From Deinococcus hopiensis KR-140 (GTDB taxonomy: Bacteria > Deinococcota > Deinococci > Deinococcales > Deinococcaceae): a stretch of 64,000 bases of DNA. The translations under genes and the position numbers were made by a program. Positions 45,878 to 54,616 of this stretch are shown in pieces (the stretch's first letter is position 1; each line of letters opens with the position of its first letter). The stretch spans positions 62,001-126,000 of the forward strand of contig CALPYF020000007.1 of NCBI GenBank assembly GCA_943327755.2, in the 5' to 3' direction. The notes beneath the pieces are model-generated. The model did no database searches, was not told where the DNA came from, and was given only the letters and a program-made list of their open reading frames with translations.

Positions 45878-47689
45878 ATGCCCAGAGATCAAGCGTGGTT
45901 TGAGTTCCGTGACCGGCGCAAGGCGTCCTACCAGCGCGCCCCCTGGGTGCCCCTGCGCGCCAGTGAACTTCACGCTACAGGCGTCAGTGGTCAACCAGGA
46001 TTCGAAGAGGAGTATTTCGGTGTGGGCAGCGCCCTTTACCCCACGGCAGCGCGGGATGAAGCGCTCAGCCAGCAGTGGACGGACCTGGCGCACAACGCCA
46101 CCGCACGAGGGTACGTCGACCAGGGCGTGTACGTGCCCAGCGACCAGCGTCCACTGGAGGATCCCACTGTGCCCGGCCACATCGTTCCGCTCGTGCTGGA
46201 AGCGGAACAGATCGGCAGCTGGCCCGCCGAGTGGCACCTGCACCAGGACTTCACGTTGACTCTTCAGCTGCGCCGCGAAGGTGACCGGTGGGTCGCGCCG
46301 CGCGAAGGCTACCGGGAAGCCGCGCGGTTGCTGCGTGACGCAGACGGCGCGCCCGCCCGGCTGGACGTCGCGCAGGAATTCCTTCTGGATTACCTGACCG
46401 CACGCGACATGGGCCTGCGCCTCGTGACGTTTCATCAGCGCCAGGAGATTCGGCCCACCGATCCCCGCTTCACCTGGACCGATGCCCGCTGGGCCGAAGA
46501 GACTTCGAGTGAGGACAGCTTCGACGGTTGGATCACCGAAATTCATGCGGGCACCGGGTTCGGGTTCGGTGATCGAATATTCGTTTCCCACGTGGCCCGG
46601 ACGGATGTGGACGCCAGCGATGAGGTGCCCATTCTGGGGCCGCCCACCGACGAGAACACCATCAGCACCACGGGCACCCGTGCGGTCGGTGGGGCTCGCG
46701 CCTACCGCATCAACAGCGAACGCTACCGCAACGAATGGATCGCCCCGAAGGGCGTGAGCCACCGCGTGCGACATGACCCGGAACCGCAGCATGTGCAGTT
46801 CCCTGTCGACGCAACCGGCCTTACCCAGCCCCTCAAAAAATACGGGGATGGCTACTGGCTGTGGTTCCGGCCCAGTCTGATCCCCGCAGCCCTGGCGCTG
46901 CGCGACAGCCGCCTGCGCTGGTACACCCGGGACACCGGTGTGCTCGTGCCCAGCCCGGACCACGGCCTGCACTTCGGGGTGAATGCCCTAGGGCTCATCA
47001 ACATCTACGGGAAGGACGTAGCGAAACTCCCGAACTGGCTGCAGCAGGTCTTCGCCGCGCACGCCGTGCGGCCAGACGGCGGCGTCAGCGCAGAACTTCT
47101 GGCCTCTCAGGTGCACGTGCAACCGGCCGACACGGTCGCACCGGAAGACCTGCTGCCACACGCCATGCGGGACCTGAATGACGCGGCCACTCTCGCCTGG
47201 GGACAACCGGTGATCCGCCTCAGTGACACTCACCAGGAGCTCCTGACCGTCTGTCACCGCTTCCGCATCCAGACACCCGCAGACCTGTATGTCCTGGCTA
47301 AAGACGTCACGCGGGTCGTCCTGGAATCCATGGATCTGGACCTGCTGCTGAAGCACGGGCCGCCGCTCAAGAAAGGGGAGAATAAACCCGGAACCCGCAC
47401 CGCGTTAGAGCGCGCTGTGGCGACGCAGATTGGCGCGGCAGAAGCCCGCACGCTGATGGGCCCGCTGGCCGGCGTGTACGACCTGCGCCTGAACGACGCG
47501 CACCACGCCCAGGAGAAGATCGACTCGGGACTGAAGTTACTGGGCATTCAGCCTGATTGGCCTCTCGTGCGTCAGGGCGAACACCTCCTGCAGCAGACAG
47601 CCGTTACGGTCAGTCGCGCTGCCAGTGTCCTCCAGGGATGGCCTCCCGCCCCTGAGGCCGCACCGTCAGATGTAGCGCCTGAACAGTGA
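45878..47689 (+). CDS. Large unknown protein
   Basis: 603 residues, no signal peptide or membrane helix. Two regions can be seen: an N-terminal part rich in Trp and His (about 40-300), and a segment around 225-330 with GTGFGFGDRIFVSHVARTDVDASDEVPIL, where the D/E-rich loop could bind metal. The C-terminal third is helical with a CHRFRIQTPADLYVLAKDV pattern and a disordered end. I do not recognise the family. It follows the secretion cluster but has its own leaderless promoter, so it is an independent gene; a role in defence or entry is possible but unsupported. Confidence 0.65.
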   Translation: MPRDQAWFEFRDRRKASYQRAPWVPLRASELHATGVSGQPGFEEEYFGVGSALYPTAARDEALSQQWTDLAHNATARGYVDQGVYVPSDQRPLEDPTVPGHIVPLVLEAEQIGSWPAEWHLHQDFTLTLQLRREGDRWVAPREGYREAARLLRDADGAPARLDVAQEFLLDYLTARDMGLRLVTFHQRQEIRPTDPRFTWTDARWAEETSSEDSFDGWITEIHAGTGFGFGDRIFVSHVARTDVDASDEVPILGPPTDENTISTTGTRAVGGARAYRINSERYRNEWIAPKGVSHRVRHDPEPQHVQFPVDATGLTQPLKKYGDGYWLWFRPSLIPAALALRDSRLRWYTRDTGVLVPSPDHGLHFGVNALGLINIYGKDVAKLPNWLQQVFAAHAVRPDGGVSAELLASQVHVQPADTVAPEDLLPHAMRDLNDAATLAWGQPVIRLSDTHQELLTVCHRFRIQTPADLYVLAKDVTRVVLESMDLDLLLKHGPPLKKGENKPGTRTALERAVATQIGAAEARTLMGPLAGVYDLRLNDAHHAQEKIDSGLKLLGIQPDWPLVRQGEHLLQQTAVTVSRAASVLQGWPPAPEAAPSDVAPEQ

Positions 47690-47981
47690 CGCTCACGGGC
47701 GGACATGGCCTCCCTCTGGTTGCCACATCTGAGACAGGAGCCTGGGCAGTCGCTCCGCCGCCCCCCGAAATTGGCAGTGATACCTGAAGCTCCCAGCATG
47801 AAGTACCTGATGAAAAACTGACGCCCAGCTGATGATTTTCTGGGATTTCCCACACGTCTTAATGAAGGTGACCGGCGGTCACATGCCGCATCGCCCAGCC
47901 TCTCATCCTCCTAGGCTGGAACAGGCCGAGCCCACAAGGCGCGACCCACTCAGGGCACCTCAGCAGTGCCCCGGAGGCCTT
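47690..47981. other. Intergenic region
   Basis: No gene. It holds GTGACC-GGC-GGTCAC (47868-47882), a palindrome whose arms are parS half-sites in the reversed order, and TAGGCT near 47910, a possible -10 for the lipoprotein. Nothing else stands out. Confidence 0.45.
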
Positions 47982-48695
47982 ATGAAACAGCAGATCATCT
48001 CCCTGAGCGTTCTCTCCCTTCTGTCCGTCACCCTGATGGCCTGCGGCGCCCCCAATGCCAGCACCACCCCTGTCAGCGGCACGCTGCCCACACCCGCAGA
48101 AGCTGCGGCCTTCCCCGCCGATCAGGGCTGGACGAACCCCTACCCGGGCGTGTACCTCCAGACCATCAAGAACACCGACGGAACCATCAAGAGTGAGGGG
48201 TACACGACCACCACGACCGAAGGACTCCAGTGGCTTGCCCGGCAGAACCAGGAGCAGATCGACGCGCTGAAGCGGGGCACGTCAGCCCTCGCGCTGGACG
48301 GCGACGCCGAGATCCGCAAGTCGCAGAAAATCCGCTCGCTGGAAGCTGTCGTGACGGCCGCCAAGAACGTCAGCGCAGACGCCGCGCCCCAGAGCATCAC
48401 GGCTCAGGCGGCGTGCGTGGCGACCGGGTACGCCCTGCCGACCGGCCCGACGCCTGGTGCGAAGGCATACGCCCGGGCTGGGGAATGCCCCCCCACCTCC
48501 TGGTCAGTCATGGCGCAAGCCACGAACGCCCAGGGGCAGTCTCCGATTGACTCCGCAAACACGCCCCCAACCAACATCCCCACTGTCACAGCCAGCCGTG
48601 TGGTGTACGTGTACGGCAGCCGCAACTGCTACTCCACCTATTCGGCACAGGCCGGCACGATGACCAGCGGCAACTCCAACTACAGCTGCTACTAA
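47982..48695 (+). CDS. Lipoprotein, unknown function
   Basis: 237 residues. Signal peptide with lipobox LMAC (Cys21). The mature part is Thr/Ala-rich with a helical middle (EGLQWLARQNQEQIDALKRG) and a C-terminal strand-rich end with YGSRNCYSTYSAQAG and SNYSCY, so two cysteines could pair. GCCCCGGAGGCCTT is the ribosome site. Not related to the other lipoproteins of the window. Confidence 0.75.
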   Translation: MKQQIISLSVLSLLSVTLMACGAPNASTTPVSGTLPTPAEAAAFPADQGWTNPYPGVYLQTIKNTDGTIKSEGYTTTTTEGLQWLARQNQEQIDALKRGTSALALDGDAEIRKSQKIRSLEAVVTAAKNVSADAAPQSITAQAACVATGYALPTGPTPGAKAYARAGECPPTSWSVMAQATNAQGQSPIDSANTPPTNIPTVTASRVVYVYGSRNCYSTYSAQAGTMTSGNSNYSCY

Positions 48696-48709
48696 CACAC
48701 TGACCTTCA

Positions 48710-48747
48710 GCGCGCCGCTCCGTCCCCAGGAGCGGCGCGCCCTCTTT
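48710..48747 (+). terminator. Rho-independent terminator
   Basis: GCGCGCCGCTCC (48710-48721) pairs with GGAGCGGCGCGC (48729-48740), followed by CCTCTTT. Confidence 0.8.
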
Positions 48748-48803
48748 CCGGCCAGCCGCTGACCAGGCGCGCAGACGAGGCGAGGCGACGCCCGGACGCA
48801 CGC

Positions 48804-48809
48804 TACGCT
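48804..48809 (+). promoter_or_regulatory. TACGCT -10 box, leaderless spacing
   Basis: TACGCT, seven bases, ATG 48817. Confidence 0.55.
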
Positions 48810-48816
48810 GGCCAGC

Positions 48817-49842
48817 ATGACCGCCACTGATGAGGCCGACCACCTGCCGAGCATCTCGCCACCTGGCCTCTTGCTGATACGTGAACTGCTCAAGCGCGCC
48901 GCGATCATGATGCGGTTCTCTCACCTGGAAGAGCGGGAACTTCTGTCCATCATGGCTGACGACATGTTCCAGGTGATGCACAACAAGTTCGAGGTGTACC
49001 TCAAGAGCCTGTGTACTGCACTCCTGCCCGCCGACCAGCGGGGCACTATCGGGAAGATAGGCAGTAACAAGGTCACCCGCTTCCTGGATCTGCTGGAGAA
49101 GGAACTGGGCGTCACCCTGGTGAACGAGGTGGCCCGCGAGATGCTGAGACGCCCCAGGGACCGGCGGAATGCGCTCACGCATGACGCTGCCGTGTCGAGC
49201 GACATCCAATCCGGAACGGCCACGAAAGGGTTCAGCCTGCTCGACCAGCTGCCAGAGGGTCAGCAGCATTTCATTCAGGCCGCCACCCTGATTTTCAGCA
49301 CGGTCATGCACATCGAGATGACGCTTCACGCGTTGCGTCCCGGCGCCTTCTTGCCACCTGAGGATGACGAGGAAGCGCAGGCCTGGGCGCTCACCCTGGA
49401 AGACACGGGGCTACAGCACCTGCCTGGAGCAATGGACGCCCTGGACCTGAAACCGCGCGAGTTGCTGCGCATGTTCAGCATGATGAGCACGTTCCAACAG
49501 GCGGTTCCCGAGGGGTGGCCGCTGCCCATCCCCTCACTGTTTGAGGGAGCGCTGACGTACCTGCACTTAGGGCTGCTTCACGTGATTTCAGAAGGGGTCG
49601 TGGAGCTCGTGATCACGGACGAGTTGACTGCTGGACTCACCCAGCATGGCGTGACGTTCATGGTCAATCCCGAAGCGCTCACGCGAGCGGTCTTCACGCA
49701 GGAAGAAGCACTCGGGACATCGTGGGGCGTGGTGTGGTACCCGAATTTCCTGGCTGCCTACTGGCTCCTGGATGAAGTGCCGGACGTGGTGCGAGCGCAC
49801 TTCCAGCTGCCCTCACCGGAGGAGGCGGACGCCCTTGCCTGA
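48817..49842 (+). CDS. HEPN-like domain protein
   Basis: 341 residues, all-helical N-terminal 130 residues with EMLRRPRDRRNALTHDAAVS near residue 110-130: RNALTH is the RxxxxH motif of HEPN RNases and of HEPN-related abortive-infection proteins. The C-terminal 200 residues are another helical domain (ALTYLHLGLLHVISEGVVELVITDEL ... GVTFMVNPEALTRAVF). It lies just before a CoiA-like nuclease candidate; the gap is seven bases, so they form an operon. A defence role is suggested by the motif and partner, not proven. Confidence 0.6.
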   Translation: MTATDEADHLPSISPPGLLLIRELLKRAAIMMRFSHLEERELLSIMADDMFQVMHNKFEVYLKSLCTALLPADQRGTIGKIGSNKVTRFLDLLEKELGVTLVNEVAREMLRRPRDRRNALTHDAAVSSDIQSGTATKGFSLLDQLPEGQQHFIQAATLIFSTVMHIEMTLHALRPGAFLPPEDDEEAQAWALTLEDTGLQHLPGAMDALDLKPRELLRMFSMMSTFQQAVPEGWPLPIPSLFEGALTYLHLGLLHVISEGVVELVITDELTAGLTQHGVTFMVNPEALTRAVFTQEEALGTSWGVVWYPNFLAAYWLLDEVPDVVRAHFQLPSPEEADALA

Positions 49843-49849
49843 CGTGTCG

Positions 49850-51004
49850 ATGCCGTTCGCTCTGGCCGCTGATGGCATGGTGGCCCGGGCCGACACTGCG
49901 CCCCGCGGTGAGGTGTACCACTGCCTCGACTGTAAGGCACAAGTGCGAGTGCGGCGAGGACCGAAGAACGCGCCGCACTTCAGTCACATCGAGGTCACGC
50001 AATGCACGGGCGAAGGCGTTGTCCACAGGGCGGCCAAGATGGAATTGCGGCGCGCCCTGGCTGAACGGACGCGCCCCTTCACGCTGCTCGTGCCCTGCGC
50101 GTGGCCCGGCTGCCCCGGCACGGTGCCCACACCCTTCGACCCGTTCCTGGGCGGGTACACCGAGGCCGTGAACGAGAAGCACTTCGAGCTCGGAGGTGGT
50201 GATCACGTTCAGTTCGACGTGGCGACCCTCCTGCACGGCGCGGTGCAGGTGGCGTTCGAGGTCTACCATCATCATCCCAAGTCGGACGAGTGGATGCGCA
50301 AGGGCCTGCCCAACTGGGTGGAAGTCCACGCGGAACCCCTCCTCACTGACCCGTACCAGCTGGTCATGGTGAAGCGCGACCGTCCCGTGGACAGTGTCAT
50401 CGAGGCGGGGCGCACCGAGCCGTGGCGCCTGCGGCACGTGACGACACTCGAGGACGTGTACGGCTACCGGGCGCGCGGCTCAGGCCGGTGGATTGAAGAC
50501 GCCCCGAACGACGAGGATGTGGACCTGAACGAGTTCGACGCGTACACCTGCCCCGAGCACACGCAGGCGCACAACCGGCTGCTGAACCTGTGGGTCGCTG
50601 AGCACCTGCCACCTGTACCGGAAGAGACGCCCGAGGAACCGGCCGGGCTGGATTCGTTCGCTGCGCACATGGACGCGATGCGCCGATCCGCCACGTTCGC
50701 CGCCCGGATCTATGAGCAGTGGAACGTACCTGCCTCCGCCTTGACGGGCCTGATCTTGCGCGCCTGCCGGTGCCCGAAATGCGCGCAACCCAGTGTGTTC
50801 GTGGCGAGCAGTTACGTGCCGAAGCCACAGGTGAAGCAGTTCGGTTCCCTGCTTGGATTCACGCGACAAGCGGATTCGTGGGAGCTGAATTCCTACTGCT
50901 GTCGGTGCGCGGAACCCGTCCGGCGAGAGGACTTCCAGAGCGTGACCGGGTACGACCTGCCGGGCGATCTCGTGGCGTCCGCGATGCGCGCAGCGTTGGC
51001 GTAA
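49850..51004 (+). CDS. CoiA-like nuclease/zinc-finger protein
   Basis: 384 residues from ATG 49850; GTG 49844 and TTG 49835 are in-frame alternatives. The order CLDCKAQVRVRRGPKNAPHFSH (zinc finger), CTGEGVVHRAAKMELRRAL, CAWPGCPG, then HVQFDVATLLHGAVQVAFEVYHHHPKSDEW (PD-(D/E)xK-like core) is that of CoiA-type competence nucleases. C-terminal CRCPKC and CCRCAEP look like a zinc ribbon. CoiA acts in handling incoming DNA; here it may process transferred or invading DNA. A terminator-like hairpin is 185 bp downstream. Confidence 0.65.
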   Translation: MPFALAADGMVARADTAPRGEVYHCLDCKAQVRVRRGPKNAPHFSHIEVTQCTGEGVVHRAAKMELRRALAERTRPFTLLVPCAWPGCPGTVPTPFDPFLGGYTEAVNEKHFELGGGDHVQFDVATLLHGAVQVAFEVYHHHPKSDEWMRKGLPNWVEVHAEPLLTDPYQLVMVKRDRPVDSVIEAGRTEPWRLRHVTTLEDVYGYRARGSGRWIEDAPNDEDVDLNEFDAYTCPEHTQAHNRLLNLWVAEHLPPVPEETPEEPAGLDSFAAHMDAMRRSATFAARIYEQWNVPASALTGLILRACRCPKCAQPSVFVASSYVPKPQVKQFGSLLGFTRQADSWELNSYCCRCAEPVRREDFQSVTGYDLPGDLVASAMRAALA

Positions 51005-51128
51005 GAAGGGTCGGTGGTGGAGTGCGTGGCGTGCCGAACAGGGACGCTGCGCTGCTGTTTTTGAGCGGCGAAACAGGTGAATTAGTGTACGGAGATGGGT
51101 TGTTTCCCTGGCATGGCGAGAGAGTGAC

Positions 51129-51223
51129 TTTGCTTAACTATTCCAGCCCCCTCTCACGGGTATCTGTTGGTCTTTTTGTTTACGTCTTCCGAGGTGAGAC
51201 CTCGGTTTTGCTTAACTATTCCA
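51129..51223. repeat. 17-bp direct repeat flanking a hairpin
   Basis: TTTGCTTAACTATTCCA occurs at 51129-51145 and 51207-51223. Between them lies CCGAGGT-GAG-ACCTCGG (51189-51205) followed by TTTT, a rho-independent terminator for the CoiA-like gene. The repeat may be an insertion or recombination scar. Confidence 0.6.
51189..51209 (+). terminator. Terminator within the repeat
   Basis: CCGAGGT pairs with ACCTCGG around GAG, then TTTT; clear rho-independent shape. Confidence 0.8.
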
Positions 51224-51239
51224 ACCTCTCCCCCTCGTT

Positions 51240-53220
51240 CCCCCCGTGGCACGTTTCTTCTGTTGGGGTGCTGGTGCTGGGGCGGGTGCTTTTGGGTGGT
51301 GGTAGGGTGGGCCTGGGGTGCGTGTGGGGTGGGGGTTGGGGTGGCTGGGGCGGGTGCTTGAGCGTTTGGGGAGGGGAGTGGTCTGGGTGGCGTGGTGAGG
51401 TGGTGCTGGGGCGGGCGCTGGAGCGGGTGGTGGGTGGCGGTGGGAAGTGAGCGTCGAGGTGGTGGGTGGGGTGGACCCTGGGCGGAGGTGAGCCCCGGTG
51501 CGGACGGTGTGTGCTGAGGCCGGTGCTGAGGCGCGGTGGGGGGTGTGGGGCGGAGGTGGGAGGGCGGGGCGCTGTTCAACTGGGGGGCGGGGGCGGGGGC
51601 GGAGGTCGGGTCGAGGGGTGGGGTGAGACCGCCCGCCTGCTCGTGAAAGTTTTCCCGCGCAGGAAGTGACGGGATCAAGCGCGCACCCACACACGCCCCT
51701 CCCCCCTGCGAACCACCCACCACCCAGCCCCGCCCAGACCCCACCCACAGCGCCAGCCAGCAGACGCCAGCGCCCCAGCCCCCGCCCCGCACCAGGTCCT
51801 CGCCGCACGCCCACCTCCACACGTCACGCCCAGCGGCCCACGCCCATGCACCCGGCACGACCCACCAGACGCCCAGGCCTGCGCCTCAGCCCCCCACCAG
51901 ACCTGGCCGCACCTGCGCGCCACAGCCATCCCACTCGGCGTGCGGTCAGCGCGAGCAGCGCCGCAGCCAGACGCCCTGGTCCTCCACGTCAGGCGGCGAG
52001 CACCCGCCCTCAGAACACGCTGAGCCAGGCGCGTCAGGTCATGCCGATCGGCCGGCACCGACCTGGTCATCGCCAGCGCACGGGCCCGAGCATGAGCCCC
52101 ACCCGTGCGCGTGAGAACCGTGCACCGAGGAGCCGGGCGAGGCGCAGTTCGAGCCGCGTCACGAGGAAACCGGCGCAGTGCCGGGCGCAGCGTGACCCGG
52201 GCCGCCCGCGTCAGGGCCGGGGCAGGCGCGTGGGCCGCCGCTGGCCAGGCCGTTTGAGTCAGGCCCGCCGCAAGGGTCAGCGTGGTCTGAGGCCGAAGCG
52301 CTCCAGTCGAACGTGAGCGCGCCCCAGCAGCCCTGGACGGCACGGCCGACGCTGAATCTGGCGCCGGAGCAGACGCCCGACCACGTGCCGGTCGCGGCCG
52401 GCGGGACGTGCATCGAGGACCGGGGCGACGCGGCGGCCGCAGTGAGCCAGGCTCGGCGGAGCGCGCCGCAGGACGCCTGAGGAGGGGGGAGCCCCCCCCT
52501 GAGCGGGCGAGGCAGTGCCCGCCCCTGACGGGGCGTTCACCGGGCGGCTCACACGCCCTGGCGGGCGTGAAGGGAATCAGAGATTCCCTCCGGCTTCCTC
52601 ACGGTCGCCGCGCCGCCCTCTGCCTCGCCCGCTACCCCCCCTTCGGTCGCCTGGGCAGACCGGCGCGGGAGGGGGTCAGGCTTCCAGCTGCGGCGCTGGG
52701 GCTGGGGCGAACGCGGGGCGGTTCGCAGGGGAGGGGGCAGCGGGGCTGCCCGCGGGGGCAGCGGGACTGGGCGAGCCCATAGGGCGCGGCAAGGGGCGGG
52801 CCGCGCCAGGTCAAGAGCGAAGGTCGGCGGCCCAGGCCGGACGCGCGCGGGGCGCGCAGAGGATGTCCGGCCTCCCCCGCACCCCACCCGGGGCGGCGTG
52901 CCCCACGAACACAGGGTGAGGCGACTGTGCTCGTTCCCCCGGTCGCGTGTGGATGGGGCGGCGTGTGGGCCTTGCCTGACGGCGCGCGGGCCGCTGCGCG
53001 GCGCACCGGGTGGACAGGGGGACAGGCGGGGCGGCGCTGGCGTGGGGTGTCCGGGGCGCGCTCCGGGGGCGTGGGCGGGTTCGCGGCAGGTCAACCCATC
53101 CTGTGAGGGGTGAAGGTGGGGGTGGGTCCGGGGCGCGCGCCGGTGGGCGTGATGGGAGGTGGGAGTGGGCGCCGCGGTCGGCGGGTGGGCGCGGACCGGG
53201 GGGCGCTTGATCGGGGCGAC
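51240..53220. other. Long skewed region without a convincing gene
   Basis: Open frames exist on both strands but all are Pro/Arg/Gly-rich, lack ribosome sites and look like composition artefacts. From 51,260 to 51,650 the + strand is a run of GGG/GGTGG tracts (G-quadruplex capable); from 51,690 to about 51,900 it turns abruptly C-rich; 52,950-53,220 is G-rich again. Five consecutive hairpins occupy 52,483-52,589. The region could hold a replication or transfer origin, a structured RNA, or decayed genes. Confidence 0.55.
52483..52589. other. Five adjacent hairpins
   Basis: Stems: AGGGGGG/CCCCCCT (52483-52500), GCGGGC/GCCCGC (52503-52522), GCCCC/GGGGC (52521-52534), CACGCCC/GGGCGTG (52552-52569) and AGGGAATC/GATTCCCT (52571-52589). 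Stems four and five are perfect with 3-4-base loops and only one base between them. Such a row is typical of structured RNA or single-strand DNA signals. Confidence 0.65.
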
Positions 53221-53225
53221 GCCCG

Positions 53226-53261
53226 TTGAATGCCACCCTAAAGCGTGGTAAACTTTGAGCA
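53226..53261 (+). promoter_or_regulatory. GCGTGGTAAACT promoter A
   Basis: TTGAAT (53226-53231), 17 bp, TAAACT (53249-53254); the stretch GCGTGGTAAACT and a following CAGT are shared with promoters B (54,371) and C (55,121). Confidence 0.75.
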
Positions 53262-53297
53262 GTTGGGAGCGGCAAGACTCCCGGCGAAGGAGCCCCC

Positions 53298-53510
53298 ATG
53301 AGCGAGTACCTCCAGTCCCTGCGCGACCAGCTGAGCCGCACCGCACCCGGCGACGACCACGACCAGCTCGCCGACCACATCCACGACCTGGAAGAAGAGG
53401 AGCGGGAACGCCGCGAGGCGGCCACCCACCCCGACCCCGACCCCACCTACGTCCTGACCGACCCCCTCAGCGGCGCGCGCGTCCACCTCACCGACCAGGA
53501 CCTCACGTGA
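53298..53510 (+). CDS. Small acidic protein, promoter A gene
   Basis: 70 residues, acidic helix in the middle (DQLADHIHDLEEEERERREAAT) and a strand-like C-terminus (TYVLTDPLSGARVHLTDQDL). GAAGGAGCCCCC directly before the ATG is the ribosome site. Its TGA overlaps the GTG of the next gene. The leader resembles that of the gene at 55177 (CAGTT ... CTCCCG ... GCGAAGGAG). Function unknown. Confidence 0.65.
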   Translation: MSEYLQSLRDQLSRTAPGDDHDQLADHIHDLEEEERERREAATHPDPDPTYVLTDPLSGARVHLTDQDLT

Positions 53511-54037
53511 CCGCGCCCGCCGCGCCCCAGGGCGACGACCACCTGCTTCGCGCCCTGCGCGCCCACCTCACCCTGCACCCCGCCGCGCTGGCCCAGGCCA
53601 GCCGCACCCTCACGCGCGCCGCGCCGCTGCTCACCCCCGCCGCGCCCCTGGACACCCTCGACGACCTCGCCCGGCACCTGCGCCAACTCGAAGGGCACCT
53701 CGCGGCCAGCCCCGACGCCGAGGACACCCGGCGCGACCTGCTCGGCACCGCGCTACTCGGCCGCTTCGAGCAGGTCAGCCTGCGCGGCACCGAACGCGCC
53801 TTCCCGCTCAGCCGCACCGTCACCATCATCATGCGCGAGCACGACGAGCACCCCGGATCGTTCACGGACTACCTGATCCACACCGGCGTGCACCCCAGAC
53901 TTCCCCTGCCCGGCGCGGCCCTCACCGGCGACGGCGAGACCTACCCCGAAGGGGATGAGATCGCCATGCTGCGCGCCGCGTGGGCCCTGCACGACGCCAC
54001 GCTCGGCAGCGTGCCGCGCGCCCACCACCAGGCCTGA
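53507..54037 (+). CDS. Hypothetical protein, translationally coupled
   Basis: 176 residues from GTG 53507. Helical and Leu/Ala-rich for the first 110 residues (DDHLLRALRAHLTLHPAALAQASRTLTR), then strands (AFPLSRTVTIIMREHDEHPGSFTDYLIHTG). No known motif. Ends with a hairpin terminator. Confidence 0.65.
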   Translation: MTAPAAPQGDDHLLRALRAHLTLHPAALAQASRTLTRAAPLLTPAAPLDTLDDLARHLRQLEGHLAASPDAEDTRRDLLGTALLGRFEQVSLRGTERAFPLSRTVTIIMREHDEHPGSFTDYLIHTGVHPRLPLPGAALTGDGETYPEGDEIAMLRAAWALHDATLGSVPRAHHQA

Positions 54038-54062
54038 GCCCCCCCCCTGCGGACTTCTCCCC

Positions 54063-54091
54063 GGCGCGGCCCTCTGGCCGCGCCCCGCGTT
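54063..54091 (+). terminator. Terminator hairpin
   Basis: GGCGCGGCC (54063-54071) pairs with GGCCGCGCC (54076-54084), followed by CCGCGTTTT. Confidence 0.75.
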
Positions 54092-54353
54092 TTGGATGGC
54101 CGGGAAAGGGCCACTGGTGGCAAGGAAGCGTCCCAGGTCACGCCGGGTCGTTCACTGGGCCGGTGCAGCTGCGGGGCGCCCCCCACGGGCGCCTGGGTGG
54201 GAAGGTGGAGATCCGGGGCGGCGCCCGGTGGCGGTCGCTTCCGGCTGCCCCCTGGGCGGGGGCGGCACTGGGGGGGGCCTGCCGGGGCGGATGCAGGGGT
54301 CTGGCCGCGCCCTCCACGGGCGCGGCGCGCGGTTTCAGTCCCCCGCACCCAAC

Positions 54354-54390
54354 TTGACAAATTACTCTAAAGCGTGGTAAACTTTTATCA
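54354..54390 (+). promoter_or_regulatory. GCGTGGTAAACT promoter B
   Basis: TTGACA (54354-54359), 18 bp, TAAACT (54378-54383). TGGTAAACTTTTATCA here is the closest relative of the parA operator TGGTAAACCTTTTACCA, one base shorter and one mismatch. Confidence 0.7.
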
Positions 54391-54591
54391 GTCGGGGGGG
54401 AGGTGCGACGACCCCGCGACCAAAGCAGGTGACCCATTCATGCAATGACCCACGCGCCCGCCGCCCCCACCCTGAGCCCTCCCACTGGCTTCTCCGTGCC
54501 TGCTTCCTTCGCTTCAACCTTGCCCGCTGTCCCCGGCCCCTTGCGCCCGCCCGTTTCCTGGCGGCAGCTGCATGGCCGGGGACGCGCGCTG

Positions 54592-54597
54592 TACCCT
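54592..54597 (+). promoter_or_regulatory. TACCCT -10-like box
   Basis: TACCCT with CAGGAGCGCCCCC between it and ATG 54617; gives a short leader with a real ribosome site. Confidence 0.4.
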
Positions 54598-54616
54598 GAG
54601 CCACAGGAGCGCCCCC

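Larger units (their letters stand above)
54038..54616. other. Intergenic region with promoter B
   Basis: After the terminator, 54,090-54,300 is G-rich and shows no gene. GCCGCGCCC/GGGCGCGGC (54304-54326) is a second hairpin. Promoter B sits at 54354-54383, then a leader of about 180 bases with a two-codon ATG CAA TGA frame overlapping ATG 54445, whose reading frame is a low-complexity Pro/Arg run and is not called as a gene. Confidence 0.5.

Noticed and set aside
47868..47882. GTGACC-GGC-GGTCAC as another parS site
   Set aside because: The half-sites are in the opposite order to the parS palindrome, so ParB dimers would not fit the same way.
51154..52343. Several 200-residue frames in the skewed region
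   Set aside because: Low-complexity Pro, Arg or Gly runs, no ribosome sites and no conserved motif; they arise from extreme GC content.
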